Both the position numbers and the translations under genes were made by a program. Shown here in pieces: positions 17,859 to 28,884 of a DNA stretch of 64,000 nucleotides. Below the pieces are notes generated by a model. It saw only the letters and a program-made list of their open reading frames with translations. It was not told the origin of the DNA and ran no database searches. Where the stretch lies: positions 22,601 to 86,600 of the forward strand of contig CAJIZZ010000006.1 of NCBI GenBank assembly GCA_905181945.1, read 5' to 3'. Source of the DNA: an uncultured Porticoccus sp. (GTDB taxonomy: Bacteria; Pseudomonadota; Gammaproteobacteria; Pseudomonadales; Porticoccaceae). How positions within the stretch are numbered: position 1 is the first letter of the stretch; each line of letters begins with the position of its first letter.

Positions 17859-18659
17859 TTACATCTTTACCCCATAAATCTTAGCTTTTAGCCATAACGC
17901 TGGAGCTGAAAAGCTATACACTAAGGCAAAAATAAATAAAATTCGAGGCGGGTCAATTGTCACCACAATAAGACCCATCACCACAGAAAAAATCACTACG
18001 AAAGGCACCTTTCCCTTAAGGTCAACTTCTTTCAGGCTGCGATAGTGAAAGTTAGAAACCATCAACAAGCCAGCTAAAGCGGTTACTGCCGCCACCAAAA
18101 ATGCTAACTCATTTGTTAGCTCGATCCCATGACTACACCAGACCAAAGATGCTATCAGTGCAGCTGCTGCGGGGCTTGGAATTCCAACAAAACAATCGCT
18201 CTTCCCTGAATCAACTTGAGTGTTAAAACGGGCAAGCCTGAGCGCCGCACATGAGGCATAAATAAAAGCAGCAGCCCATCCAATACGGCCTATCTCGTTA
18301 AGTATCCAGCTAAAAGCCAGCACTGCAGGCGCTATACCAAAAGAAACCATGTCAGAAAGACTGTCATATTGGAGGCCAAACTCACTAGATGTGTTTGTCA
18401 TGCGCGCTACAGTTCCATCCAGCCCATCGAAGATCATTGCAATAAAAATTGCAATTGCAGCTGCTTCAAATTTTCCATCCATCCCCGCAAGAATTGCATA
18501 AAAACCAGCAAACATAGCTCCAGTAGTAAAAAGATTGGGCAGAAGATAAACGCCTCTATGTCTAGCCTTTACATGCTCAAGAGGCAATTTATCGCCTTCG
18601 GTCGCTGGGGGTGAATCATTAATATTTGATGTATTATCTTGACCCTTGATATCGGTCAT
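17859..18659 (-). CDS. pssA: CDP-diacylglycerol-serine O-phosphatidyltransferase
   Basis: Makes phosphatidylserine, the precursor of phosphatidylethanolamine, in the inner membrane. The CDP-alcohol signature is present as [20 protein letters not shown] followed by [11 protein letters not shown]. About eight membrane helices are visible. I start at the ATG at 18659, which has a GAAGGA site seven bases upstream; a longer frame from a TTG at 18734 lacks support. That gives 266 residues, normal for the membrane-type enzyme. Confidence 0.93.
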   Translation of the reverse strand: MTDIKGQDNTSNINDSPPATEGDKLPLEHVKARHRGVYLLPNLFTTGAMFAGFYAILAGMDGKFEAAAIAIFIAMIFDGLDGTVARMTNTSSEFGLQYDSLSDMVSFGIAPAVLAFSWILNEIGRIGWAAAFIYASCAALRLARFNTQVDSGKSDCFVGIPSPAAAALIASLVWCSHGIELTNELAFLVAAVTALAGLLMVSNFHYRSLKEVDLKGKVPFVVIFSVVMGLIVVTIDPPRILFIFALVYSFSAPALWLKAKIYGVKM

Positions 18660-18801
18660 ATCTAATCCTTCGGTATGTAACACAAAACCTACATTTATCT
18701 TTTTAGTGCATCCGTGTGGTTGATTATCCCCCAATTTTAGCTTCTACCCTAGAGTTCAATGCATTAAAGATTAATATTACATCAAACACTAAAGCATGAG
18801 A

Positions 18802-18827
18802 TAAAAAAACCGCGCCTTGGCGCGGTC
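18802..18827 (-). terminator. Rho-independent terminator of ilvC
   Basis: A perfect eight-base-pair GC-rich stem (ACCGCGCC, loop TT, GGCGCGGT) is followed on the minus strand by seven U residues. It lies 25 bases after the ilvC stop and closes the ilvBHC operon. Confidence 0.9.
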
Positions 18828-18851
18828 AACTAGGCGGTCACTTAAAAATGT

Positions 18852-19877
<1,026 letters not shown>

Positions 19878-19944
19878 CTATATTTTTTATAAAACAAATA
19901 GTTATATTTTATGGAGTACCTGTAAAAATCATACTATAAATCAA

Positions 19945-20436
19945 TCATACCTTCAGTATTTTTTCACCACGAGCTAACCCAGAAACCCCTGATCTAACTA
20001 ACTCAAGGATATCTGCATAATTGATAGCCTCAAGAAAAGCATCAAGCTTATCGCTGCTACCTACGAGCTGTAATGTATATGCATTGACGTTTACATCAAC
20101 TACTTGGCCACGAAAAATATCTATGCAATGATTAATTTCTGCTCTCTGAGCCTCGTTTGCCTTTACTTTCACTAGCATTAGTTCTCGTTCGATATGGGAG
20201 CCTTCGATCAAATCTACGACTTTTATCACATCTATTAATTTATTTAAGTGTTTGGTAATTTGCTCAATCACCTGATCACTGCCATGCGTAGTAAGCGTTA
20301 ATCTAGATAACGTCAAATCATCAGTTGGGGCAACATTAAGCGTATCAATGTTATAGCCTCTCTGTGAAAATAATCCAACTACTCTAGATAGGGCACCCGG
20401 CTCATTTTCCATTAACACTGAAAGTATATGTCTCAT
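19945..20436 (-). CDS. ilvH: Acetolactate synthase small subunit
   Basis: Regulatory subunit of acetohydroxyacid synthase that binds valine for feedback control. The N-terminal ACT domain reads [20 protein letters not shown], then GYNIDTLNVAPT. The start at 20436 overlaps the ilvB stop by one base (TGATG) and has GGAG eight bases upstream, giving 163 residues, the family norm. A longer frame to 20463 would overlap ilvB without need. Confidence 0.96.
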   Translation of the reverse strand: MRHILSVLMENEPGALSRVVGLFSQRGYNIDTLNVAPTDDLTLSRLTLTTHGSDQVIEQITKHLNKLIDVIKVVDLIEGSHIERELMLVKVKANEAQRAEINHCIDIFRGQVVDVNVNAYTLQLVGSSDKLDAFLEAINYADILELVRSGVSGLARGEKILKV

Positions 20437-22175
20437 CAAGTACGCTCCTTTTTGCTCAACCACATATCACGCATCGACCCATTAGGGGCAATATGCATTG
20501 GATATACATGCTCTGAACGATCAACATTAATATCCATAAAGACCAGTCGATCCTTTAAGCTAAAGCACTCCGACATTTTATCGTCCAGTTCATCGAAATT
20601 TGAAACCCGCATTCCTACATGCCCATACGCCTCTGTTAATTTTACAAAATCTGGCAAAGAATCCTCATAAAGACTAGATGAATAGCGTCCACTGTACTGC
20701 ATGTCCTGCCATTGCCTAACCATGCCAAGAGCCTGATTGTTCAAACTAATAATCTTTATGGGAAATCCATACTGCAGGCAGGTAGACAGCTCTTGTATAC
20801 ACATTTGTATGCTACCCTCACCTGTCACGCAAGCCACTATTCCTGAAGGATAAGCTAGCTGGACACCCATGGCTGCAGGCAAACCGAAACCCATAGTTCC
20901 AAGGCCCCCTGAGTTGATCCAACGACGAGGCTTATCGAACAAATAATACTGGGCAGCAAACATTTGATGCTGGCCAACATCAGAGGTAACCCAGGCGTCA
21001 CCGCCTGTTACTTTGTAGAGGCTTCTAATCACATCCTGGGGCTTAATAACATCGCCAGCACTCGGCTCATGTCGAGGTTGAGTATATATTCCATACTGTT
21101 CCCTCCACTCGTTTATCTGCATCCACCATTGAGACAAAGCCTCTTGATCTAGAATTTCTTTGTTGTCATTAATTTGATCAATCATTTGCTGCAATATAGT
21201 GCCGCAATCACCAACAATAGGGACATCTATAGTCACGATTTTAGAAATAGATGTAGGGTCAACATCAATATGTATAATTTTTGCAGATGGGCAAAACTTA
21301 CTAGGAGTATTGGTCACCCTATCATCAAAGCGTGCCCCCACTGCGAGAATAACATCAGCTTCATGCATGGCATTATTTGCTTCTACAGTTCCATGCATTC
21401 CTAGCATTCCTAGAAACTGAGGATCAGTTCCCGGAAAAGCCCCAAGCCCCATTAGTGTATTTGTTATAGGTATATTTAACAGTCTTGTAAGTTCAGTTAA
21501 CTGGGGAGATGCATCGCCCAAAACAACACCGCCACCGCTATAAATAATGGGGCGCTTGGCTGCTAATAAAGTCTTGATAGCACGTTTAACTTGACCGCCA
21601 TGCCCTTTAGTTGTCGGGTGATAAGAACGTATTTTTATTTTTTCAGGATACTCGTAAGGTATGCGATGATGTGGTGCAGTAACATCCTTGGGAATATCTA
21701 CAATAACCGGTCCAGGTCGACCTGTCCTTGCAATATAGAAGGCTTTGGCGATAACGCCAGCGATTTCGGATGCGTCCATCACTAGAAAGCTATGCTTAAC
21801 TATAGGCCTAGAAATTCCGACCATATCAGTTTCCTGAAAAGCATCGCCACCAATTTTATCACGAGGAACTTGTCCAGATATAACAACCATAGGAATAGAA
21901 TCCATATAGGCAGTTGCAATACCCGTTATCGCATTTGTGGCTCCGGGACCAGAGGTTACAAGAACTGTACCGACATCTCCGGTAGCGCGAGAGTAGCCAT
22001 CAGCAGCATGCACGGCGCCCTGCTCATGTCGAACGAGTATATGCTGGACATCTTCCTGCTGAAATAGTGCATCATAGATATGCAGTGCTGCACCGCCAGG
22101 GTAGCCCCAGATGTGCTTTACCCCTACATCCTTAAGTGCACGAACAACTATTTCACCGCCAGAAAAAAGTTCCAA
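20436..22175 (-). CDS. ilvB: Acetolactate synthase large subunit
   Basis: Thiamine-diphosphate enzyme that makes acetolactate or acetohydroxybutyrate. It has [15 protein letters not shown] with the catalytic Glu in [18 protein letters not shown], the FAD-region segments, and the TPP motif [20 protein letters not shown] place the start at TTG 22175 because the next residues ([13 protein letters not shown]) align with the family N-terminus and GAGG lies nine bases upstream; the frame is open to a TTG at 22190. About 579 residues. The gene may equally be called ilvI. Confidence 0.95.
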   Translation of the reverse strand: MELFSGGEIVVRALKDVGVKHIWGYPGGAALHIYDALFQQEDVQHILVRHEQGAVHAADGYSRATGDVGTVLVTSGPGATNAITGIATAYMDSIPMVVISGQVPRDKIGGDAFQETDMVGISRPIVKHSFLVMDASEIAGVIAKAFYIARTGRPGPVIVDIPKDVTAPHHRIPYEYPEKIKIRSYHPTTKGHGGQVKRAIKTLLAAKRPIIYSGGGVVLGDASPQLTELTRLLNIPITNTLMGLGAFPGTDPQFLGMLGMHGTVEANNAMHEADVILAVGARFDDRVTNTPSKFCPSAKIIHIDVDPTSISKIVTIDVPIVGDCGTILQQMIDQINDNKEILDQEALSQWWMQINEWREQYGIYTQPRHEPSAGDVIKPQDVIRSLYKVTGGDAWVTSDVGQHQMFAAQYYLFDKPRRWINSGGLGTMGFGLPAAMGVQLAYPSGIVACVTGEGSIQMCIQELSTCLQYGFPIKIISLNNQALGMVRQWQDMQYSGRYSSSLYEDSLPDFVKLTEAYGHVGMRVSNFDELDDKMSECFSLKDRLVFMDINVDRSEHVYPMHIAPNGSMRDMWLSKKERT

Positions 22176-22506
22176 TTTACAAGCCCTCAAATATGAATAA
22201 AATCACTCCGAAAAGCCTACCAAGGAACATAAATAGTATAATGCTGCAACATCACAGGTATGTTTGTTATAACACAGCAACTGAAAATATATCAGTGCTT
22301 CAGATTCATGGGTAAACAAATCTGTTCTGGATGCCGAGAAAACGCTGTTTACGCTTATCTAGCAGGCTGGCAAGGAGCCAGTTTGTGAGAGTATCGACCT
22401 AAGGCCTCCCACAGAAGAACAAATTTTAGAGCGTAAATGCAATGTAGTCAAGAATATAGCTTATGCTTCTCGACTAAAACCAGAAAAACAGATGCTTTGC
22501 TGTTTT
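22176..22506. other. Long ilv leader region between ilvB and pgeF
   Basis: A 331-base region without a credible gene. With the promoter at 22423-22451 it gives ilvB a leader of about 240 bases. I looked for an attenuator and found no run of Ile, Val or Leu codons behind a start and no clear terminator hairpin with U-tract. Regulation by leader RNA therefore cannot be claimed. Confidence 0.5.
22423..22451 (-). promoter_or_regulatory. Sigma-70 promoter of ilvB-ilvH-ilvC
   Basis: On the minus strand TTGACT is followed after exactly 17 bases by TAAAAT (both 5/6 matches). Start of transcription would fall near 22416, about 240 bases upstream of ilvB. Confidence 0.65.
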
Positions 22507-23271
22507 TCAAACAAACCATATTAGACTTGCCATTCTGCCAGTATTTCCATCTCGTCGATAGGAATAAAAATTCAGACGATCGCTGTAAGTACAACGATCG
22601 CCACCATAAATTTGAGTAACTCCTGCTTCATTTAAAATTACTCTGGCAAGTCCATATAAATTAGCCATCCATTTTTTGGTTTTTTTTTCATCTTCCTCTG
22701 TAGTTCTGAGAAAACAGGTATTAAACTTTTCCTTTATGCAGGGAGTGCTAGCGCTAGAAAGAAATGCCTGCCTAACTTCGACACCAACTTCAAAATTTTT
22801 TTGACTTATTGCGGGGCCAAGATAGGCCATTAGATCCCTAGGAGATACAGCAAGCTGCCTGATTGTATTTTTCACTATACCTGCAGACAAACCTCGCCAG
22901 CCCGCATGAATCGAAGAAACTATAGTGCCTTGTGTATTACAGATTAAAATTGGCAAGCAATCTGCCGTTGTCACAGCGCAAACGATACCAGCTATATCTG
23001 TAAAAGATGCATCTCCGATTACAGCTGGTGCACTACAAGTGGCTTTTATTACATGCGCCCCGTGCACCTGATCAAGTAGTTGCGGGGCTGATGGTAAATT
23101 TAATTCTTTTGACAGATCTCGCCAGTTTCTCTTAACAGAATCGACGCTGTCTCCTGTATTAAAGCCAAGATTCAAGCTATTCCATGGGGGTAGAGAGACA
23201 CCGTTTTTCCTAGTAGTAATGATAGAAAACACATTTACTGGAGCCGGCCAGTCCGGTTTCAATATATTCAT
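22507..23271 (-). CDS. pgeF: Multi-copper oxidase-fold peptidoglycan editing factor / YfiH
   Basis: A DUF152/YfiH protein, described as a peptidoglycan editing factor and in other members as a purine nucleoside phosphorylase. The conserved metal-site segments are present: LDQVHGAHV, TTADCLPILI with its Cys, and SIHAGWRGLSAGIV with its His. Length is 254 residues. It follows rluD on the same strand, the usual rluD-pgeF pair divergent from bamD. Confidence 0.92.
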   Translation of the reverse strand: MNILKPDWPAPVNVFSIITTRKNGVSLPPWNSLNLGFNTGDSVDSVKRNWRDLSKELNLPSAPQLLDQVHGAHVIKATCSAPAVIGDASFTDIAGIVCAVTTADCLPILICNTQGTIVSSIHAGWRGLSAGIVKNTIRQLAVSPRDLMAYLGPAISQKNFEVGVEVRQAFLSSASTPCIKEKFNTCFLRTTEEDEKKTKKWMANLYGLARVILNEAGVTQIYGGDRCTYSDRLNFYSYRRDGNTGRMASLIWFV

Positions 23272-23319
23272 ATCCGGATCAAAAATTTAAATCTATGGGC
23301 AATTTTCACAACACAGAAC

Positions 23320-24279
23320 TCACTCATTGTTAATTTCTGTTTTTAAGGCCTCCAATAAAATCACAAAATCTTTTGGTGCAGGAGCATGCCATTCTATATA
23401 TTGGTTAGAAGTAGGGTGAATTAATCCTAGTCTTCCGGCATGCAAGGCTTGACGCCTAAAGCCCCGTAATACTGTTTGTAATTTCAAAGTTGCACCCTTA
23501 GGTAGCTTAAGGCGACCGCCATAAACTGAGTCACCAATCAAAGGGTATCCAATATCTGCCATGTGAACGCGTATTTGGTGCGTTCTACCCGTCTCTAATT
23601 TAACCCTAATATGTGTGTACTGAGAAAATTTTTCAATCACCCTATAGTGAGTTATTGCCTCTTTTCCACCATGACCAACAACGGCCATTTTAGTACGAAT
23701 TTGAGGATGTCGCCCCATAGGCTTCTTGACTGTTCCTCCGCCTGTCATAATCCCTTGAGCAATAGCCTGGTATTCACGAGAAACTGTCCGTGATTGCAGC
23801 TGTTTGATCAGCGAATGATGAGACTCTAATGTTTTAGCGACAACCATAAGTCCGGTAGTATCTTTATCTAGACGATGCACAATCCCAGCACGAGGAATTT
23901 TTTCATTAGTCGAAATATGATGTATGAGGCCATTAAGCAGGGTTCCTGTGTAATTACCCGCAGCCGGATGAACAACTAGCCCGGCTGGTTTATTTATAAC
24001 AATTATATCCTCATCTTCAAATACAATGTCTAGGCTGATGGCTTCTGGCTTCCATTCCCCTTCTGGTTCTAGCATTACGTTGGCTGAAAGCAGCTCACCA
24101 CCGATAAGCTTATCCTTGGATCGACGAATATTTCCATCTACCAGCAAATCTCCTTTTTTTATCCATAGCTGCAATCGTGATCTTGAAAAGCCCTTAAATA
24201 GATCAGATGCAGCTTGATCTAAACGCATTCCACGGAATGATAGCGGTACACTTTCTTCTAGTTTTATAGTGTCTGACAT
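23320..24279 (-). CDS. rluD: 23S rRNA pseudouridine(1911/1915/1917) synthase
   Basis: Makes three pseudouridines in helix 69 of 23S rRNA. An S4-like RNA-binding domain (SRSRLQLWIKKGDLLVDG, about residues 32-49) precedes the catalytic domain. The HRLDKDTTGLMVVAKT motif (residues 135-150) contains the catalytic Asp138. ETGRTHQIRVHMADIGYPLIG is the second conserved block. Length is 319 residues. Confidence 0.97.
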   Translation of the reverse strand: MSDTIKLEESVPLSFRGMRLDQAASDLFKGFSRSRLQLWIKKGDLLVDGNIRRSKDKLIGGELLSANVMLEPEGEWKPEAISLDIVFEDEDIIVINKPAGLVVHPAAGNYTGTLLNGLIHHISTNEKIPRAGIVHRLDKDTTGLMVVAKTLESHHSLIKQLQSRTVSREYQAIAQGIMTGGGTVKKPMGRHPQIRTKMAVVGHGGKEAITHYRVIEKFSQYTHIRVKLETGRTHQIRVHMADIGYPLIGDSVYGGRLKLPKGATLKLQTVLRGFRRQALHAGRLGLIHPTSNQYIEWHAPAPKDFVILLEALKTEINNE

Positions 24280-24409
24280 ATAGTCTCAGTTATTGATATT
24301 TTGTATACTGTCGAGGCTGTGGTTAAATACCATATCTTACAGATGTAGCGATGTCTAAAAAACACTTTAAGCTTAACTTAATAAAGTTAACACAGGGATG
24401 TGGTCATTC

Positions 24410-25387
24410 ATGCGATTTTTGTTTTCAATACTACTACTTACATGCTTTTTAACCACTGGATGCACATGGTTTAACAACATGAATGGCATCTCAAGCGCTT
24501 CAGAGGATCTTGATACTACCAGCTACACAGAAAAAGATTTTTTTAATGCCATTCAAGGAGACCTTAAAGGTGGCTTTTGGTACACAGCTATTGATAAATT
24601 ACATGCGCTTGAGGCTCAATATCCATTTGGAGACTACGCTGAACAGGCACAACTTGAACTAATATATGCTCACTTTAAAGCAGGTGAGCATGTAGCTTCC
24701 ACTAGCGTTGCTGAGCGATTTATTCGGTTGCATCCACAAAACTCGAATGTCGACTACGCTTATTATCTAAAAGGGCTATCTTCTTTTGTAGAAAGTGATG
24801 GCATGTTCGGAAAGCTACTTCCGATAGACGAAACAAAACGTGATCCAGGGGCAGCCCGTAATTCTTTCTCTTCTTTCAGCGAACTGTTAAACCGATTCCC
24901 AGAAAGTCCATATGCTCCAGATGCTCAAAAACGGATGATCTACCTACGAAATATTCTTGCACGTCATGAGGTTCATGCAGCGAATTACTTCTTAACCCGT
25001 GGCGCATACCTTGCTGCTGCCAATAGAGGTCGCTATATTATCGAAAACTTTCAAAAAACTCCTGCTGTTCCAGACGGTCTTGCCATTATGGCCCAAGCCT
25101 ACCATCTCATGGAAATCCATGATCTTTCCAATAACGTGGCTGAATTGCTTGCGAAAAACTACCCAAATCATCCAGTCTTAGACTCTAATGGAAAGTTTCA
25201 ATATCAAACCACCTCATTGTCGCTAAAAAGAAGCTGGACCAACACACTAACTGCTGGGTTGTTTGATAAGCCAGCGGAACTTGGATTTGATTCCCGTCAT
25301 ATCTTTAATGAGCGCTACAAAAACATACCTAGAGGTCAGGATAAAACATCATGGACAAGCAAGGTTAGCTTTGGTGTGTTTGACTGA
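24410..25387 (+). CDS. bamD: Outer membrane assembly lipoprotein BamD
   Basis: An essential TPR lipoprotein of the BAM complex that inserts beta-barrel proteins into the outer membrane. A short signal peptide (MRFLFSILLLTCFLTTGC) ends at the lipidated Cys18. TPR repeats follow with QAQLELIYAHFKAGEH, and SPYAPDAQKRMIYLRN. I take the ATG at 24410 rather than 24398, giving a short basic start before the hydrophobic core. About 325 residues. It is divergent from rluD, the conserved arrangement. Confidence 0.95.
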   Translation: MRFLFSILLLTCFLTTGCTWFNNMNGISSASEDLDTTSYTEKDFFNAIQGDLKGGFWYTAIDKLHALEAQYPFGDYAEQAQLELIYAHFKAGEHVASTSVAERFIRLHPQNSNVDYAYYLKGLSSFVESDGMFGKLLPIDETKRDPGAARNSFSSFSELLNRFPESPYAPDAQKRMIYLRNILARHEVHAANYFLTRGAYLAAANRGRYIIENFQKTPAVPDGLAIMAQAYHLMEIHDLSNNVAELLAKNYPNHPVLDSNGKFQYQTTSLSLKRSWTNTLTAGLFDKPAELGFDSRHIFNERYKNIPRGQDKTSWTSKVSFGVFD

Positions 25388-26003
25388 TCATCATTTAAGC
25401 CTTTTCAAAAATCATCCTTATAGGGAAGAAATCTTTTTTTTATCTAAAAAAGATGTAGATCTTAAGTCTCTATTTTTAATGCATTCAAACTTTAGGCCAT
25501 TCAAAAGAAAGAAGGGTTTTGAGGGACTAGTGCAACTAATCACCGAACAACAACTGTCTGTAGCTTCCGCCAAAGCGATATTCAACAGACTCAAAAAGAT
25601 AGTCCCTATATTTAAGCCAAAAGAATTTTTACAAAAAAATGATCTGCAATTACAATCAACTGGGTTGAGTAGGCCTAAGATAAGCTATTGCAGGATCCTG
25701 GCTGAGAGAATTATCTCGAAAGATCTTTCTTTTCGTGTAGTTCATAAAATGAACGATGAAGAGCTAAAAAAAGAACTCTGCAAAATTAAAGGAATCGGTG
25801 CATGGACTGCAGAGTGCTATATGCTAGCCTCCCTTCAAAGAAGGGATATTTGGCCTGTTAAAGACGTAGGCTTGCAGGTTGCTATACAGAGAATTAAAAA
25901 TTTGAAGAGTAGGCCTACTGAAAAAGAAATGGTCATGCTGGCAGCTGAGTGGCAGCCCTATAGATCAATTGTAGCCAATGCACTATGGGCATCTTATGAT
26001 TAA
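25374..26003 (+). CDS. AlkA-like DNA-3-methyladenine glycosylase II
   Basis: A helix-hairpin-helix base-excision repair glycosylase. The frame contains the substrate-side segment GFEGLVQLITEQQLSVASAKAI and the HhH-GPD core LCKIKGIGAWTAECYMLASL, with the likely catalytic Asp in VKDVGLQVAI. The frame is open back to 25263 inside bamD, but residues before about 25374 look like bamD read out of frame. A GTG at 25374 or TTG at 25380 is the probable start, so the gene overlaps bamD by 8-14 bases (about 209 residues). Translational coupling to bamD is likely. Confidence 0.85.
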   Translation: MCLTDHHLSLFKNHPYREEIFFLSKKDVDLKSLFLMHSNFRPFKRKKGFEGLVQLITEQQLSVASAKAIFNRLKKIVPIFKPKEFLQKNDLQLQSTGLSRPKISYCRILAERIISKDLSFRVVHKMNDEELKKELCKIKGIGAWTAECYMLASLQRRDIWPVKDVGLQVAIQRIKNLKSRPTEKEMVMLAAEWQPYRSIVANALWASYD

Positions 26004-26077
26004 ATTTGTTTAAGCATTTCAAGAAAACAGCACCTATTAGCCTCTAGGTCAAAAACAGAGAACAAGGGCCCTCAAAA

Positions 26078-26929
26078 ATGAATAATGAATTTACCTACAA
26101 TGAAATTCGCGAACAAATGAAAGTTATGCCAAACATTGATCCTGAATTCGAAGTAAGGCGACGACTAAGTTTTATAAAATCAACTCTCATTAAATCAGGG
26201 CTGACACATTTAGTTCTCGGCGTAAGCGGTGGTGTTGATTCGGCGACCTGCGGAAGACTGGCTCAACTAGCAATAGATCAGCTTAACCAAGAACACCTAG
26301 GCCCTACATATGTTTTTATTGCCGTAAGACTTCCATATGGAGCGCAGGCGGATGAGGCGGATGCGCAGGCGGCCTTACAATTTATTCAGCCATCTAAAAC
26401 TGCTTTTATTGACATTAAACCAAGTGTAAATGATATCCATGAAAAAGTAGTTAGCACTACAAATAGCAATGTAACGTTCACTAATGTAAAAAAAGACTTC
26501 GCCAAAGGCAACACTAAAGCTCGTATTCGCATGACAGTGCAATATGAAATCGCTGGTTTGTGTGAAGGGTTGGTTCTTGGGACAGATCATTCTGCCGAAA
26601 ATATTACTGGATTTTATACAAAATGGGGTGATGGAGCTTGCGACTTGGCTCCCCTGTTTGGTTTAAGTAAAAGACAAGTGCGCAAAATTGCTAAGTTCCT
26701 CGGTGCACCAACCAAGCTCGTCAGTAAAACACCGACAGCAGATCTTGAATGTCTTGCTCCACAAAAAGCAGACGAGGATGTCTTAGGGATTACTTATGAC
26801 AAAATTGATGATTTTCTAGAAGGAAGGCCTATCAGTGAAGAGGCAATGGGCACTATTGTTTCTCTCTTTAATAAAACCATACATAAGCGTAGCTCTATCG
26901 CAACAATTTATGATCATAGTAGTCCATAA
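26078..26929 (+). CDS. nadE: Ammonia-dependent NAD synthetase
   Basis: Last step of NAD synthesis, amidation of deamido-NAD with ammonia. The ATP pyrophosphatase P-loop is [18 protein letters not shown] near residues 49-66. [17 protein letters not shown] and [30 protein letters not shown] are split across the NAD site. Length of 283 residues without a glutaminase domain identifies the short, ammonia-using form. It ends seven bases from the convergent ispH. Confidence 0.97.
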   Translation: MNNEFTYNEIREQMKVMPNIDPEFEVRRRLSFIKSTLIKSGLTHLVLGVSGGVDSATCGRLAQLAIDQLNQEHLGPTYVFIAVRLPYGAQADEADAQAALQFIQPSKTAFIDIKPSVNDIHEKVVSTTNSNVTFTNVKKDFAKGNTKARIRMTVQYEIAGLCEGLVLGTDHSAENITGFYTKWGDGACDLAPLFGLSKRQVRKIAKFLGAPTKLVSKTPTADLECLAPQKADEDVLGITYDKIDDFLEGRPISEEAMGTIVSLFNKTIHKRSSIATIYDHSSP

Positions 26930-26935
26930 AAGCTA

Positions 26936-27874
26936 CTAACGAAGCTCTCGGGGAATTGAAAACTTTACATTTTCTTCCATCCCGACAGCCTCGATTGGAA
27001 TTTTACATCCCATAAGCGCCAAAACATCAATAACAGAACTAACGAGGGCTTCTGGAGCAGAAGCCCCAGCCGTAACGCCAATCTTAGTTTTTCCCAGTAG
27101 CCACTCCTTATTGATCCCTTCAGCATCATCAATCAAATACGCTTCCACGCCGCAATGTGCAGCCAGCTCTTTCAAGCGATTAGAGTTAGAGCTATTAGCT
27201 GAGCCAACAACGAGAATCAAATCACATTCAAGAGCTAATTGTCTGACAGCATCCTGTCTATTTTGAGTGGCGTAGCATATATCATCTGTTTTCGGTCCCT
27301 TTATGAGAGGGAAACGCTTCCGCAATGCATTTATAATTTGAATCGTATCGTCAACAGATAGCGTTGTTTGGGTCACATAAGAAATTTTATCTGGATTTTC
27401 GACTTGCAATTCTTTTACGTCAGATTCGCTTTCTACCAGATAAATACGACCCCCGTTAGCGACTTCAGGATATTGACCCATCGTACCTTCAACTTCAGGA
27501 TGCTCTTGGTGGCCAATCATTATACAGTCGCGACCCTCATCGCTAGATCGAGCAACCTGCATATGCACTTTTGTCACCAAAGGACAGGTTGCATCAAAGA
27601 TTCTCAAATTTTTTTCATTAGCTTTTTTTCTTACAGATTGGGATACCCCGTGTGCACTAAAAATTACTGTCACATTATTCGGAATATCTTCTATTTCATC
27701 TACAAAAATGGCGCCACGCTCACGCAATATACCCACCACTGATTTATTATGCACCACTTCGTGACGAACATAGATGGGGGCGCCATAAATGTCTAGCGCT
27801 CGAGAAACTATTTCAATAGCCCGATCTACTCCAGCGCAAAATCCTCTTGGGTTGGCTAGCTTTACATCAATCAA
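26936..27874 (-). CDS. ispH: HMBPP reductase IspH
   Basis: Iron-sulphur enzyme for the last step of the MEP isoprenoid pathway, giving IPP and DMAPP. The three cluster Cys lie in [24 protein letters not shown] and the region before [22 protein letters not shown] and QTTLSVDDT are further markers. Length is 312 residues. The start is a TTG at 27874 overlapping the fkpB stop by four bases (TTGA), implying coupled translation. Confidence 0.96.
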   Translation of the reverse strand: MIDVKLANPRGFCAGVDRAIEIVSRALDIYGAPIYVRHEVVHNKSVVGILRERGAIFVDEIEDIPNNVTVIFSAHGVSQSVRKKANEKNLRIFDATCPLVTKVHMQVARSSDEGRDCIMIGHQEHPEVEGTMGQYPEVANGGRIYLVESESDVKELQVENPDKISYVTQTTLSVDDTIQIINALRKRFPLIKGPKTDDICYATQNRQDAVRQLALECDLILVVGSANSSNSNRLKELAAHCGVEAYLIDDAEGINKEWLLGKTKIGVTAGASAPEALVSSVIDVLALMGCKIPIEAVGMEENVKFSIPRELR

Positions 27875-28338
27875 TGTTTTACCACTGGCTCAACAGAGAG
27901 AATTTTCACTTTAAAACTAACAGTATGTCCAGCCAAAGGATGGTTGAAGTCTACTATGACTATTTTTTCATCGAAATCTATCACTACGCCAGGTAATTCA
28001 GCTTTGTTTGCGTCAGCAAAGGATATCAATAACCCCACCTCAATATCTAGACTGTCAGCAAAATCTTTCCGAGAGAACTCCTGGATATTACTAGGGTTGT
28101 GCTGTCCAAAACCATTTTCTGGTTCTATAATAATTGTCTGCTCTGCTCCCGCCACCAGGCCAGTCAAAGCAAGCTCAAATCCTGGTAGCAATTTTCCGTC
28201 TCCAAAAACACAGGCGGCAGGATCTTTATCAAAATTAGAATCTACCAAGGATCCATCTTCTAAAGAAAGTGAAAAATGCAATGTTATTTTTGTATCCGGC
28301 CCAACAGGAGGCATCCCTGTATCAGATAATTTGCTCAT
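27871..28338 (-). CDS. fkpB: FKBP-type peptidyl-prolyl isomerase (SlpA/FkpB)
   Basis: A SlyD-like isomerase and chaperone. The FKBP half-domains flank an insert-in-flap region: [16 protein letters not shown] at the N-terminus, [19 protein letters not shown], then [10 protein letters not shown] and the C-terminal [18 protein letters not shown]. It has 155 residues and lacks the His-rich metal tail of SlyD. It sits between lspA and ispH as in many gammaproteobacteria. Confidence 0.94.
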   Translation of the reverse strand: MSKLSDTGMPPVGPDTKITLHFSLSLEDGSLVDSNFDKDPAACVFGDGKLLPGFELALTGLVAGAEQTIIIEPENGFGQHNPSNIQEFSRKDFADSLDIEVGLLISFADANKAELPGVVIDFDEKIVIVDFNHPLAGHTVSFKVKILSVEPVVKH

Positions 28339-28350
28339 AAGATCACCTAT

Positions 28351-28827
28351 TCATACTTTTTTTGATACAAGAAAGCTCTCAAAAATTAAAAATACCGCTC
28401 CCAAAGTAATACTTGCATCAGCAATATTAAATACTGGCCAATGGTATATACCGTAATAAAAATCAATAAAATCAATAACATATCCTAAAAATATTCGATC
28501 GTACAGGTTACCAAGAGCGCCGCCTAAAATTAAAGCTAAAGACGTCGATAAAAAAAACTGTGACGCTTTCAAGCGATATAGCCAAACTATCAAGACAATA
28601 CTTGCTGCCAATGAAATTATTAAAAATAACCAACGCTGCCAACCCCCAGCATCACTTAAAAAACTAAATGCTGCTCCCGTATTGTGCACCAAGGTAAAAT
28701 CAAGCCCAGGAAAAATATTAATATATTCTCCATATAAAAAATTTTGAGTTATTGTATATTTAGCAAGCTGATCGGCAATCAACAAAACAATAGCTACAAC
28801 ATACCACCGCGCTATTTGCCAGCTCAT
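28351..28827 (-). CDS. lspA: Lipoprotein signal peptidase
   Basis: Aspartic protease of the inner membrane that cleaves prolipoprotein signal peptides. Four membrane segments are visible. The catalytic Asp residues lie in GGALGNLYDRI and in FNIADASI, and the conserved VHNTGAAFSF follows the first periplasmic strand. Length is 158 residues. It is downstream of ileS, the standard neighbour. Confidence 0.97.
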   Translation of the reverse strand: MSWQIARWYVVAIVLLIADQLAKYTITQNFLYGEYINIFPGLDFTLVHNTGAAFSFLSDAGGWQRWLFLIISLAASIVLIVWLYRLKASQFFLSTSLALILGGALGNLYDRIFLGYVIDFIDFYYGIYHWPVFNIADASITLGAVFLIFESFLVSKKV

Positions 28828-28884
28828 AACATTAATCCTAAAAAATTAACTATAGCTAAAGACTGCGGGGAAACATGGGCACTC

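Noticed and set aside
22311..22388. Short plus-strand frame with two Cys (QICSGCRENAVY) upstream of pgeF
   Set aside because: Only about 25 codons, no ribosome binding site, and it lies in the ilv leader; probably chance.
22176..22420. Ilv attenuator leader peptide
   Set aside because: No ORF with a run of Ile, Leu or Val codons and no terminator/antiterminator pair could be found.
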